Below, in pieces: positions 1-11,890 of a stretch of DNA of 64,000 bases. The number at the start of each line of letters is the position of its first letter. The stretch's first letter is position 1. Made by a program: the position numbers and the translations under genes. The stretch comes from Macrosoma leucophasiata. Its lineage: Eukaryota > Arthropoda > Insecta > Lepidoptera > Hedylidae. The stretch covers positions 11,825,501-11,889,500 of the forward strand of contig JAWQUS010000008.1 of NCBI GenBank assembly GCA_036365455.1. Reading direction: 5' to 3'. The notes beneath the pieces were generated by a model. The model made no database searches. It was given only the letters and a program-made list of their open reading frames with translations, and was not told where the DNA came from.

Positions 1-242
1 TAAACTAGTTAGTTATGTCTTTATAATACCAAAAGAGTCCGCCCGAGATACTACAACATACACGTGGTAATTGTCGCCAACATGAGCCAACATTTAAGTA
101 GAGGAGCCAAGCTCCTCGCTAACTACATGCTATAATTAGCTTGGCGACAATCTAAATAATAATTTCCTAAAGAATCTTTAAGGTTTCATTTACTGGCTCT
201 GCACAGATTTTATTTAATTTCATATAATTGGTAAAAATCTAG

Positions 243-350
243 ATCAAGTACAGCTTCGATGCATTATGTCCTCAAGTGAAGGCAGAGGACGGCAACAGAA
301 TACCGGAAAATGTGCCGAACTCCCAGAAAATACCTTTGCCAGCCTTAAAC
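243..350 (+). other. TrpA1: TRPA1 alternative exon a (36 codons)
   Basis: An acceptor AG ends at 242 and a donor GTAAGT starts at 351. The exon is 108 nt, phase 0 at both ends, and encodes a peptide starting IKYSF and ending LPALN. It joins in frame to AMVAHGRVE at 837. It has the same length and the same ends as the exon at 409-516, so only one is expected per transcript. The segment lies just after the ankyrin repeats, before S1. Confidence 0.85.
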
Positions 351-3300
351 GTAAGTAATCAGATTTTATCACACATCCTTATTTATATTTCTTTTCGCTC
401 CGCCACAGATTAGATACTCTTTCAAATTCTACCAACATTCGAAGCTTGAGATAGACGCCCTGAGACTGGCGCTGAACGACCAAAAGTTTCGACCTGAACC
501 GTTGAATGTTATCAACGTGAGTGGAGTGTCACTATCCTGATGCTTCGCAATTAGTTCTATTGCCACCAAACGAATAGTGTTCCTTTAAATTCTTCTGGTG
601 GTAATATTACTGTAACCCACTTTGCGTAACATACACTTTCTCACAGCCGAGCTTGCAACTCACTATTTGGATATTTTGGATGGTTTTGGTATGGTTTTGG
701 CGTTTGCTTGTATTTGTTTTGTGTGTTCTCTTTTGTTCAAATAAAACTATTTATCACTACTATATCAATATCATATGTATTATTATATAAATATATAATG
801 TCCTTTAAATATATGTTACACTCATTTTAATTTCAGGCAATGGTCGCTCACGGCCGAGTCGAGTTACTCGCTCATCCGCTTAGCCAAAAGTATCTTCAAA
901 TGAAGTGGAATTCTTATGGAAAGTATTTCCATTTAGCAAATTTGCTTTTTTACTGTATCTTTCTCGCCTTCGTGACTATCTACATGTCCCTATTGATGAT
1001 GATTGATAAACCTGAATTGAAAGCGGTGAGAGATAAGTGTTACAATGGTAATATTGTTATGATTAGTGACAATGAAAATGACGATAACAAAACAACCAAC
1101 ATTACAAGATCCAATACAAAATTAGAATCAGGTTTGTAAGATAAATTAAAATATTAGTGTTTTTTTTCTTTGCAGCTTTTTAATATATTACTTTTTTCAG
1201 TGGTTCCGGATTTTGAAATGCTAATAGCGATGTATACTTGTACAGTGGCAATCTTGGTATACAATGTTCTGTGCTTAGTCCGTGAAGTGTGCAACATAAA
1301 GGAACAGAAGTGGCATTACTTAGTTGATCCATCTAACCTGGTTTCTTGGATGTTGTACGTTAGCTCAACCCTCATGGTCTACCCGACTGTCATATCGGAT
1401 TATAATGACTTACAGGTACGATATATATATTTGCTTACAATATATTTGAAGAAGGGGTCTGAAGTGTTAGAAACCAGTGTGCATTTATGAAGAGAACGAT
1501 GAATGTGGAAGAAGCACGGGAGGTATAAGGGCCGGGATATTTGGCGCTCCACCGTATATAGGTACTAAATAAACAAAGCTACCAAGATATAACAACTGTA
1601 TAATGCTTTGGGATGAATTCTAATAAAAAGTTTATTTTTATATGAAGTCTTAATTTTTTATGTATTATTTTTCAGCTATCAGCTTCATCCATAACAGTTT
1701 TCCTGGCATGGTTCGAATTACTTCTGCTGCTTCAGCGTTTTGATCAAGTTGGAATCTACGTAGTCATGTTTCTGGAGATTCTGCAGACCCTCATCAAAGT
1801 GTTGATGGTCTTTTCTATACTGATCATTGCATTTGGACTTGCTTTTTACATTCTTCTGTCTAAAGTGGGTTCTGAAAGAACGGTATTAATTTCTAAGCCA
1901 TAATTATTTTATTGATTAATGGATCATAGCAGTGTCATCATTTTAATGGAACTTCGTATTAACAAATATCAGTTTCATATATTGCCAATATTTTCTGATT
2001 TTCTAAGCAATTTTGCAAATGCTTAGAAAACTGTAATTAACTTGCAAAAAAAAATAAATGTAAACTGTAATTAACTTAAAAAAAAAAAAAATTTGGTATC
2101 TTGGTAAAAACCCACTGTTAATTACCCATTTATTGATAAATAAATATTCTTTTAATTTTGTGACATATTATACCTAGCTGGCGAATAAAATACAGATTGC
2201 TATATTTAAATATAAATGCATCACGATGCCTTGCGTTTTTCATCTTTTAAACACAATGTTATGAATTATAAAGCGTTTGCTTAATATCTATTCAGAAAAC
2301 TTTCTTGGTTGATGGAATATCGTAAAATCTCCATGCAACTCACTAACATTGATTAATTAAAAATGTATACACAAAATGAATATCAAAACTTTTATGATTG
2401 CGTGAAGCGTCTCATTTGTTATTTATTTCTATTCGAAAGCTCTGCATGCGATGCGAATAAACTTTGCGAAATCCAAAGCGAATGAAATTAATTTTGATGT
2501 ACCTCATATTCATCCTTTTCAGGGTCAGCATTTATCCTTCAGTAGCATCCCCATGTCTCTTATGAGGACCTTCGCCATGATGCTAGGAGAAATTGACTTC
2601 GTTGGAACTTACGTGCAACCATATTATAATGCGGAGACCGATATCATTTTGCCTTTCCCCTTACCAACTTTTCTTATACTCGGTCTGTTCATGGTGTTAA
2701 TGCCAATTCTTCTGATGAATCTGCTGATCGGTTTGGCTGTGGGTGACATCGAAAGTGTAAGGAGGAATGCTCAATTAAAACGTCTAGCTATGCAGGTGAG
2801 CTGGTTATTATATTGATTTACCTCTAGATAAAAATTAAATGATGTTTGCTAGTATCACTAAACTTGAGATATTATTAGGAGTCAAAGAAAGGTTTTAAAA
2901 GACGAGAAAATATAAGAGAATTGTAAGGAAAACCTGTACGTGTCAAATCTTAGATGTATAATTCTATGACATTACAAAGTTCGCTAGGTCAGCTAGTATG
3001 ATATGTTTTAATATTTATTACTCAGGTCATCATATCTTTCTTGGTGCAATAACATTACATATTTTCTCTTGTCACTTTTTTATGTCATGAAGTACAATGA
3101 TGGTAACCGAATACTGTAGCTTATAAACATCCACATAAGAACCAGAGATTTCATTGCGTTGTCACTCCTGAGGTCTAAGTCGGTATACCTCTGTGCCGCA
3201 AATATCAGGGCCGTTCATTACCACCATACCACCACAGAGGACCACCCGCGATATTCTACGCTGTATCTCTACTACCAGTAATTATAAGAAACTAACAAAT

Positions 3301-4732
3301 TTGTTTTTAAAAATGTTCATAAAATATATAAATTTTAATTAGAATTTGTTAAATGAAATGAAGATAATACTGATACCTATGTATTTCTTGACTTTTTACA
3401 AAAGGTTGTACTACACACTGAGTTGGAACGCAAGCTGCCTGCATTTGTCTTGGAGAAGGTTGACAAGGACGAACTTATTGAATATCCGAACAACAAGAAA
3501 TGCAAACTTGGATTCCTTGATCTCATCTTGCGCAAATGGTTCTGCAATCCTTTCACTGACGATGGTAATTATTATGATTTTTTTATTGATATTATCATAA
3601 TTAAAAGATATAATTGATTATTGTAGTGCCTATTTTACTAAACAAATTAATTAAAATTAGCAGTAATTGTAAACTGTTTGACCAAATAATATAAAAAGAA
3701 TGTAGATATCCTCCACTCGTTTATCGTTAAAATACTAATATGATTTTTTTCAACTACCTCGGTATTAACACAATTCAAATATTCAGAAAAAGTAAGGATA
3801 GAATTATTATAATTTAATGTATACCCAATCAAGTCTTGGGTTTATATATTAATTCAAGGTTGTTTTTTTGTTATAAAGACTGATTATATTGTGTCTAGGT
3901 CTAGACCTGGTACTGGAGAGCAGCGAAGACTACATGACTGCTGAAATAGAAAAACAGAAGCATCGCCTGCGTGACTTGACACAGCTCATTGAGCAACAAC
4001 ATACCCTTATCAGACTTATCGTTCAGGTATTGTTATTACGATCTTTCATTATAATTTGATTAAATTATTTTACTAAGAACACGATAGTTAGAATGGATCT
4101 ACTAAGAAAACGTAATAAGAGCTTTTTTTCGATCCATAGGCAACAGCATGATGGAATTAATTAATAACTTTTTCCAAAGAAGTTACATTTCAATGTTAGT
4201 TTGCAGTTGTTTGCGTGTGGATTATGAAAGGCAAGGACAGCATCACGACCGGTGCGACCGGGTGTGGTCCATAGTATCCTCTATCTGCTATATATATCCT
4301 ATAACTGCTCGAATATCTAACCATTCCAATCAGCGTCAGTAAATACAATAATAACGCGGTATTGGCAGCCGCCTCATGCTAACCATGTCGATTATGCCAT
4401 ATTCTCCCATAATTGCGCACTGATGTGGGTATCTTTTGTTTAGCCGTAGACGTCTTTCAGCTGAAATAACGAATATCATATCCATTTTAACATCCATATC
4501 CATATTAATTAAGAAGATTCCACTAAAATATTTCTCTATTTTGTTCAAATCTTCCAAATATTTCCACCAAATCTCAACCTAGGTCACGTTTTTGCAGAAA
4601 ATGGAAATCAAAACTGAGGCAGACGATGTAGACGAAGGGGTATCCCCGAGTGAGACCCGCGTGGTCCCCCGCTGGAGCTCCCCGCGCATCCGCAAGCTCC
4701 GCTCCGCATCTTCCTTCAACAAGAGTGGCTAG
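243..4732 (+). CDS. TrpA1: TRPA1 ion channel, C-terminal half (5' end outside window)
   Basis: Non-selective cation channel of the plasma membrane used for heat and irritant sensing in insects. Exons by splice phase: 243-350 or 409-516 (alternatives), 837-1131, 1201-1415, 1676-1864 (or to 1882), 2523-2795, 3405-3564, 3899-4026, 4598-4732. About 500 residues are visible: the linker after the ankyrin repeats, then S1 (YFHLANLLFYCIFLAFV), S2, S3, S4 (FLAWFELLLLLQRF), S5, the pore helix with filter GEIDF, S6 (MPILLMNLLIGLAVGDIE) and a C-terminal tail containing LERKLP and EYPNNKKCKLGF. S6 and the tail match insect TRPA1 more closely than painless, pyrexia or water witch. The ankyrin repeats and the start codon lie upstream of base 1. 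The reading frame is intact, with no stops. TRPA5, a lepidopteran paralogue, is the main alternative identity. Confidence 0.9.
409..516 (+). other. TrpA1: TRPA1 alternative exon b (36 codons)
   Basis: An acceptor CCACAG ends at 408 and a donor GTGAGT starts at 517. It is 108 nt, phase 0, and encodes a peptide starting IRYSF and ending LNVIN, which also joins AMVAHGRVE in frame. It is a diverged duplicate of the exon at 243-350: same length, same start and end motifs, different middle. Confidence 0.85.
1482..1560 (+). repeat. LINE 3' coding fragment in a TRPA1 intron
   Basis: Short stretch (TATGAAGAGAACGATGAATG, then a GGGATATTTGGCGCTCCAC block) matching the last codons of the LINE fragments at 9205-9830 and 42434-42645. 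It is degraded and lies in the intron between 1416 and 1675. Confidence 0.6.
3115..3265 (-). repeat. Foldback repeat family fragment in a TRPA1 intron
   Basis: Diverged copy of the repeat whose better copies lie at 10870-11382 and 35335-35860. Shared landmarks are a block on GTCACTCCTGAGGTCTAAG, then CCTCTGTGCCG and GGGCCGTTCATTACCA. It lies in the intron before the exon at 3405. Confidence 0.55.
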
Positions 4733-7140
4733 CATAGACGAGCATATGCACGGACTATCATGCATTGCCCAAGACATCATAGATGCAAGCCAACATATCA
4801 GTTGTTATAAGACAAAATGATGAACATTATAATTATTTTAAGCATTCAACTTCTTATCGAATATTTTTGATACTGTAGCTATCCAGAATCTAATCTATTT
4901 CTCATAGTAAAACGGATTGTTCGAGAAAGACTTGTGCAAATGAATTCACTATTCACACAAATTCAAGGACACATTCAAATTCAAAGAATCATAGCAAGTT
5001 CGCCAATATCGGTACCTACATTGTTTTGTGTAAAATTGAAAAGGGTAAGTACATAAAAGGTAAAACTGCTTTTAAATATTAACTTAGGAACTTAAATAAT
5101 ATTTCCTGGTATTTAAAATATGTTTACCGGAATCGAAATGGCCTTGCCTACCAACAGTACAAGCCCTCGTTTTTAATTCAAAGCTGTTATAGTAAGCACA
5201 TTTTTATTTCATTTATTTTTTTAACAAATCATGGCATGTTCCTTTAGATACATTCAATCTTTCAAATATAGTTGTCCTATTTAATCGTTTTTGCTTGATG
5301 TACGAACTCCCAAATAGTTGTAGATATTACGGATGAGATTTTGGACTTTGTTTATCGTATTACGGATGAGATTTCGTACTTTGTTTGTTTTCTTTTTTAT
5401 TAGGTACGTAGCTTCCTCATGTAAGTGAAATCAATTATTTGTTGAACAAATAGCGCTAATCATCTTAGTTTATATTTCTTCTATGTCGGCGAAAATGTAT
5501 TTTCCACGTCATGGGAATAGGTTGTTTCGTCCAAATTCTGTGCATGCTGGTACTTCAAAAATTTGTGCAGAGTATTCTGTATCTCAGTGGCCATCAGTTA
5601 ATAGCCACTCAGCAGTATATTACTAGTTTTCTAAAATTTCCGTAATTATTATACAACGTCAAAACAGTAATGTACTACATAGTGGCTATCGAAACATTCT
5701 GATGAGTTAAGTTGTTTAAAAAGTTTTTTTTACAATTTCGCTTGGTTGTTTCTTATGATCGGTAGTTAACAGTCCGAGTACCTGCATATTATAGTATTCA
5801 TGCTCTATGCAACAATTCCTCCTTCTAAAGATTTTTTTTTTGGTCTAGGAATAGATATTTTTGGTTTTTATTCACGTTTTCTTTCTAGATTGAAAATAAT
5901 AACGATTTTATCAAAGAACCAAAACATTATTTCCCTAGGTAGACTTTTAGATAGATGCATAAAATAACGCGTCACCAAATAAGTTACAGAATATAAGGCC
6001 AATACATATTTACATAAAATTGTTTTCAAATAATAATCCATACTAATAATTTGTAGTTACTAAGAATTTCAGTTAATTGAAATATGTAAGTAATATCATG
6101 TAATATGTAGGTAGATGTGTGCGGATTATGCAAAAATATTATCTACAGATCCAAATAATATCAATATCATCTCACAAGAAAAAAAATATCTAGAGTTCCA
6201 ACGAGGGTTAAAAAAAATATGGAATTAATTAGGTTTCTTTTTTTTCACTGATTTTAGTTTTCTTAATAAAATTAGAGGCAGCGTAACCGACTGATCGTTT
6301 AATTTTCCGACCATTGTGTATGTGTATTTAAAAATAAAATTATGTTCTTAGAGTGAATGTATTTGTTTCCCTGTACCATATTGTTATGAAATAGATATCT
6401 ACATTTTGAGATCTTAAAATCAAAGATGATAGTAGGAAAATGTATCAAAATATATATAGATGTGGGATAGAATCTTAATCTAAGAACATCACAATTAAAA
6501 TTAATCTATAGGAAAATTTTATAATAGTTTTTATTTTTAATATTATTATAGGTTTGATATGAGCTCCTACTTAGTTTATTATTTTGCCCAGAAACTGATG
6601 AAGATTAATTTTAATGTGAAATATGTAACTTATCATAATAAATTACTTTATTCACTTAATCGTAAAAGTATCCACCGATTTTAGTCATACAATTTGAAAT
6701 TAAGATGTGTTATCCTATTATTTATTGTATTATTAGGTAGTTGCACCATTTTCTGTATATGCATATTATATAGGATTAGATTTAATATGCATTTACAGCA
6801 AATAATTCACTATAAGTATTATAAATTAAGAAAAGTCCTAAAGGAAAATCTAGTCAATGGAAATATTTTATAAATTAATGGAGAATATAATTATGTTTTA
6901 TAAATATATTATCGGTGTATATTATAGTCCGGCGCAGAATGTAAATATGAATTGACAAAGTATCACTTTTTTTATTTATATACGCAAAACATAAATACCT
7001 ATACAATATTAATGTTTAACACAGGGTCTTCTGGAATTTGACGCAGATTTAGATTAAAACGTTTATTTTAGATATTGACAAATAACAAAAATATATGATG
7101 TTATTTATCGATATTAAATTCATAAGAATAAAGTAGGTCT
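4733..7140. other. TRPA1 3' untranslated and intergenic AT-rich stretch
   Basis: No gene is seen. The first part is presumably the TRPA1 3' untranslated region. Several AATAAA-type motifs occur, for example in the 6255-6340 and 6640-6660 areas, but I cannot choose the real polyadenylation site. Long A and T runs are common. Confidence 0.5.
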
Positions 7141-7144
7141 AGAG

Positions 7145-7329
7145 TACAGCATGCAACAAGAAATAATGACACACATTACCTATTTGACGTTTGTCGGCCA
7201 TTTTGATCAAGTTTTGGCCAATACCAGATTACGGATGCTTACGTAGGCAGTGTGCAGAGATGACGCTCTTCAAACGCGTCTAGTCACTTTCATAGGCTCG
7301 ATGTGCATTACTTCTTGATGAGCGCTGTA
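7145..7329 (+). mobile_element. Short inverted-repeat element (family D)
   Basis: It opens with TACAGC and a CAACAAGAAATAATG block and closes with the complementary CATTACTTCTTG and GCTGTA. The interior, with GATCAAGTTTTGGCCAATAC and GCTTACGTAGGCAG blocks, recurs at 40205-40413 (-), 42720-42865, 42965-43223 and 44625-44750. There is no coding capacity. It fits a non-autonomous DNA transposon (MITE). Confidence 0.65.
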
Positions 7330-7764
7330 GGTACACAGATCACCTCCAATCTGTGGCGCTGAACCTACCCACTATATGATAACACCGTAACCGATGAGGT
7401 CAAATTTTGTGCAATCTACACAAATAAATAAAATTGGAGTGACTGTTTGTAATATTAAAAAAATGATGCCCACGAATTGATAACATCCTCCCTTTTTTCG
7501 AAGTCGGTTAATAACTGCTTTTTATTAAATGCATAATATGTACGGTATATATGTATACCAACCAAAACCTAGTTCCTAATAAAGAGATATTCAGTCGTCC
7601 TCTCGTTGAAAATCCATTCGCGTCTATAGTACCGCATGAATAACTTTTCAGTTATTCGTCCTTAATTGAACACAGCCATAGTACAATACTAGGTCCATCT
7701 ATGGCCTATGATTACGATTAATATATTTTTATGTTGCCCTATTGAATCAAAATGCGGTGCTAAA

Positions 7765-7856
7765 TCGTTCTCTTGCTTCAGTTTTATTTATTCAGGTATG
7801 TATTTGTAAGTTTTTATTTACATACCTACATATCTGAATAAATAAAAACTTACAAA
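7765..7856. repeat. Imperfect hairpin
   Basis: A left arm of the TTTATTTATTCAGGTATGTA type is mirrored by TACATACCTACATATCTGAATAAATAAA on the right. It is AT-rich with no coding content. It could be a decayed short inverted-repeat element. Confidence 0.5.
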
Positions 7857-8174
7857 GAAACAATTGTTTAACTTATTTATACTTTATGTAGAAAATTGCT
7901 GATTAAGACAGTTTATTTTTTCATAAGTTTACAAATATGACATTGCATGTGCATTTTTTGCTTATTAGGTACATTTAAGTAACTAGGGTATAATTGAAAA
8001 TACATTTATATTTTTAGATTAAATAACATTTTAGGGGATAAAATGTACCAAGAATTTAATGTTTGTATAATGGATGTTATATAGTAAAGAATGTTTTTAT
8101 AAAGTAATATTAATCGTAAATTAAGTTCCTAGGTATTAAACATTTTAAGCGCCTATTTAAGTATTAATGGTCCA

Positions 8175-8409
8175 GGGGTGCGACCGCCTATCGACATTGC
8201 TATTGTCGTTGTCATTGCTGTCAAATTTTCATGTCGACTTTTACTTTTAACTAAATAACAATAATCGAAATAATCTACAATTATCGCTTGTTTCTCACCT
8301 ACGAAAGCAATCAGATTATCACTACTGCTTTTAAAGGAGCTACAAATCGACATGAAAGTTTGACAGCAATGACAACGACAATAGCAATGTCGATAGGCGG
8401 TCGCACCCC
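8175..8409. mobile_element. MITE with 63-bp near-perfect terminal inverted repeats
   Basis: The left arm (8175-8237, beginning GGGGTGCGACCGCC) is the reverse complement of the right arm (8347-8409) with one mismatch in 63 positions. The interior is about 110 bp and non-coding. The near-identity of the arms suggests a fairly recent insertion or one kept by gene conversion. I could not assign a superfamily because no clear target duplication is visible. Confidence 0.75.
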
Positions 8410-8604
8410 AGTTTGATGTTAGCTTTTCATTCTTATTTTACGCCTTTACTTCATACTTATGTTTTATAAATAATATTCGAAGTTACAGTTCTTTTATACT
8501 TCGTGTTAAGTACTACTTATCGCAATCGAAATAATCACATCCCCCCGCCACTGATTTTATATTTAATAATATTATTTCAAGGATCAAAAGACAAACAACA
8601 ATTT

Positions 8605-8849
8605 GGACCATAGATCAACACGGTCCACCGGCCGTGGCGGACCGGAGGGGAGTAGTATGGCAGGTTTTCCTCTCTGTGAAAGTACAAGCCCAAATCGGTC
8701 TATGCCTGCCGCCTAGATATTTAAATGTGTGCGTGAAATAGTTTATGTACTTTGTGAAAGTCAAGGTGTGCGTTTCGAAGTAATAGACGATATTTGTAGT
8801 GTATGTGTGTCCGCCGCGGCTGGTGGCCTGTGTTGCTCTATGATTTGGA
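8605..8849. mobile_element. MITE, family C (CATAGAGCAACAC termini), copy 1
   Basis: The ends CATAGATCAACACGG and CTGTGTTGCTCTATG are inverted repeats. They continue into GC-rich blocks around GGCCGTGGCGGAC and GTCCGCCGCGGCTGG. The same ends and interior (ATTTAAATGTGTGCGTGAAA) recur at 41804-42034 and 55559-55871, with a half copy at 34438-34560. It is non-coding. Confidence 0.7.
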
Positions 8850-9204
8850 CACAATATTAAATTTACTATCAAAACTTAACACCTAAGCTACTTGCATAAA
8901 AAAATCTGTTCGACATGAAATTGATATAGGTATCTATTATAACTTGTCTACAAATAAATTTAATAAATGGCAAAAAGGTTAAATCATTATTGAATTAAAT
9001 GAAAGTATGTATGTTTCATTTAATAACAAAAAAATAATAAAATTATATGTACGATTTATATTAATTTTAACTTGTGGAGTTTTTTGATGTAGATACCTTC
9101 ACGAGTAATGTAGGTACATACCTACCTACCTAGTACAACGCGTAATGTGTAGGTACTTACATATATTATACCCTACTTACATTCTTTTAATCTTTTTTGG
9201 ATGT

Positions 9205-9830
9205 GCTTTTAGCAAGGATGGTAGGTACACCACTGACATAGAAAGAAGAGTGCTTGCTGGGAATTGCGTGAATGGAGCGTTGGGTAAGCTACTAGAATCT
9301 AAACATCTCAGCCAGCGGGCTCGACTAGCCGTACATAATGCTGTACTTACTCCAACGCTTTTATATGGAAGCGAGAGCTGGGTATGCAGGAAAGAGCATG
9401 AAAGTAAGTTGAACGCGGTCGAGATGAGATCTTTGCGCAAGATCTGCGGTGTATCACTCACCGATCGCGTTCGTAATGAAGATGTAAGAAAGAGACTTTG
9501 TGTGAATGATAGTATCGGTGTAAAAATGAAGAAAGGCATGCTCCGATGGTTCGGGCATATAGAAAGAATGTCGAATGAGCGAATGACTAAACAGATATAC
9601 AATGCGAATGTGGATGGTTGCAGAGGCCCAGGAAGACCAAGGCTGACCTACCATGACCAAATAGGTCGAGTTCTGTCTGATGGTGGGGTCAAAAGTCTTA
9701 GGAATCGGCGTGCATGTATGAAGAGAATGATGAAGGTAGACGAGGCACGAGAGGTTTGTCTGAACCGGGATATCTGGCGCTCTACACTCTCTGCCTACCC
9801 CGTTAGGGACCCGGCGTGAAGATACATACA
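9205..9830 (+). pseudogene. 3' end of a non-LTR retrotransposon (LINE)
   Basis: A 5'-truncated open frame, stop at 9817-9819, carries the region downstream of the reverse transcriptase domain: LTPTLLYGSESWV, a RNEDVRKRL block, LRWFGHIERM, GCRGPGRPRLTYHDQI. This order is typical of the C-terminal part of many insect LINE polyproteins. It is followed by GGCGTGAAG and then an ACAT-type simple repeat, which looks like the 3' terminus. The bases 42434-42645 are almost identical (I count about five differences over the shared 215 bp). No reverse transcriptase core is present, so it is dead. Confidence 0.8.
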
Positions 9831-9839
9831 TACATATAC

Positions 9840-10375
9840 ATTCTTTTAATGATACATAATAATTAGTTCGTTCATATACATTCAGTCATAACAGGTAGGT
9901 ATACTTAATGTAAATTAATAGAAGAGTGACAAAATTATCTTTATTTCTCATGGTTAAATCTAATTTATAGTTAGGATTAAATAATTAATTTAGAACCTTA
10001 CTCTCGATGTTAGGTACCTTTACCGTAAAAGTTTCTTTACATGTTGAAATAGATAGTATTGATACAAATTTGTTTTTTTTTAATCATTTTAGTTTAATAT
10101 ACACGTGATAAATCCGATGACTAGTTTTATTTCAATTAGCTTGCAAAAAGTTAAGAACATAGGTACCTACTATTAGATTAAGATCCCACTGCAGAATCAT
10201 ACCGTTCATCCAGATATGCTGCAAACCTTATTTTGACGCATATTTATAATCTAGAGAATATATATCCACTAAGTTGCCGACGCTACGTCTATTCAAAACA
10301 AGATGCTAGATTTATTTTGGATAGACTTAAACCTCATTTTTGTTTGTATTAACTGTTTAATATCTAATATACTGT
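9840..10375. other. AT-rich spacer
   Basis: No gene or recognisable repeat is seen between the LINE fragment and the next repeat. Confidence 0.4.
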
Positions 10376-10377
10376 CT

Positions 10378-10745
10378 AATAATAATAATGGCAACCCATT
10401 ATACGTCCTACTGCTGGACACGAGTCTCTCCCCTTTTTTGGGGGAGGCCTGGAGCTTACTCCACCACGCTGCTCCAATGAGGATTGGTGGAGATACGGGT
10501 TAGTGGCCAACTCGCTGTCGGATGTTTTCAAACCGCCCATAAGGCCTCCGACAAGGTTTAACTTCTGCTATCTATCGATAGCAACCGGAACCGACGGCTT
10601 AACGTGCCCTCCTAAGCACGGAAACGCGCATTTTAATTTGCCACTAGCGGTCACTCATCGCACTCCCGACCGCGCCCGTAATGCTTAACCGAGTAGATCG
10701 CTTATGATCTACACTAGCTGCGGGGCCGTGCGCGCTTCCATGTTC
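10378..10745 (+). repeat. Dispersed repeat R1, copy 1
   Basis: About 365 bp containing GCTTACTCCACCACGCTGCTC, CAAACCGCCCATAAGGCCTC, CTATCGATAGCAACCGG, GCGCATTTTAATTTGCCACT and GAGTAGATCGC. Near copies lie at 49098-49445 (-) and 51262-51625 (+). It resembles the GTCCCACTGCTGGGCA-type 3' tails of lepidopteran LINEs. Short open frames within it are not conserved as proteins between copies. Confidence 0.7.
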
Positions 10746-10869
10746 TAATTTACTAATTGTAATTATTTTTGGGAAAAAGAAATTACCTAAGTATATTAAG
10801 GATCCCTGAAAGCGATTTAGTTATCGATTCTGAACAAACTGCTTTCAGGATGTGCGTTTATACATTATA

Positions 10870-11382
10870 ACAAACACCAGAGGTCGAAATGCTGTGATGC
10901 AATGCCATCCCTGAGACCTAATTTGTTATGTCCCTATGAAAGACATTACATGGCCCGTTCATTACCATCTAACCGGAACACGGTAGTACTGAACACGACC
11001 ATTAAGCGGATAGATTTTAATTAGGTAGATAATATGGCCTAGGAACGTGTGAAACTCTATCACTAGTAGAGTTCTAGCATAATCCGGTAAATAATTTACT
11101 GTGGTAGAGCTCCAGTGACGGAGCTAGTGGGCGTAGGCACCACCGCATTACCTAATATACCTACTTGCCGCTAAATGGTAGTGTCGTCACTATCGCGTAC
11201 CGGTCAGGTGGTAATGTATGGCCTTGTAATTTCCAGCACAGAGGCATAACACCTTAAGCCTCACGAGTGGTAACACATCTGCATTTTGACCTTGGTCTCT
11301 GTGTGGGTGTCTATAGGCTGAAGTCATCACTTAACATCAATGTGAACTGCATCCTTGTTTGCCAGTTCCTTAACATAAAAGA
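10870..11382. repeat. Foldback repeat family, near-complete copy
   Basis: The right half (about 11100-11382) has a GTGGTAGAGCTCCAGTGACG block, a GCCGCTAAATGGTAGTGTC block and CATCAATGTGAACTGCATCC. The left half (10870-11020) is a diverged inverted version. The best-preserved copy is at 35335-35860. Confidence 0.6.
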
Positions 11383-11574
11383 AAAATCCGGATTGAAGCT
11401 ACGATTTTTCAAAGCTAAAATGTATTGAGAAATGATATGTCTATATGTAGTTCTTCGGCTCCCATATATGGACTCCTGTTGACCGGCGCTCTCAACCGAA
11501 ATAAATTTAGCGCAACTGCCTTAGAGAGAACCTCCCTTCGACTCATCTTAGTGAAAATATTACAGCGAAAAAAA

Positions 11575-11890
11575 AAACCTAACTTCACGCCTGTAATCCC
11601 CGAAGGGGTAGGCAGAGGTTAATGCATGCATTCAATCATACATGCAAACAACCACGATTAGCCGATTACGCTTTGGCCCATGTAACAAGTGGCGAACCTA
11701 TTGATATCTCCCGGCACATTACTAAACTTCGAGGTACTGGGAAACTTCCAGAAACTGTAAAAATCCCAATAGAACCAGAGATAAAGGATTTTACACCGTT
11801 ATCTCTAATCTAATCCCTGACTCGGGAATCGAACACAAGATCCCAGCGTAGTAATAGTGGCCTGCTACCACTAGGATACTGAGGCATTAC
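11575..11890 (-). repeat. tRNA-derived SINE, family 2, copy 1
   Basis: Read on the minus strand, a tRNA-like head carries an A-box-like block (GTAGCAGGCCACTATTACTA region) and a B-box-like GTGTTCGATTCCCGAG. A body follows and the end is CCTACCCCTTCGGGGATTAC then AGGCGTGAAG. A second copy is at 14605-14885 and tail-only pieces are at 27315-27405 and 28820-28905. The tail resembles the 3' end of the LINE at 9205-9830 (GCCTACCCCGTTAGGGAC, GGCGTGAAG). Confidence 0.7.

Noticed and set aside
70..151. 11-bp inverted repeat (ATTGTCGCCAA and its complement)
   Set aside because: Short arms, no second copy noticed and no end signals; could be chance or a relic.
9145..9819. 224-codon open frame that could look like a host gene
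   Set aside because: Its motifs (LLYGSESWV, LRWFGHIERM, GRPRLTYHDQI) are LINE polyprotein, and a near-identical fragment recurs at 42434.
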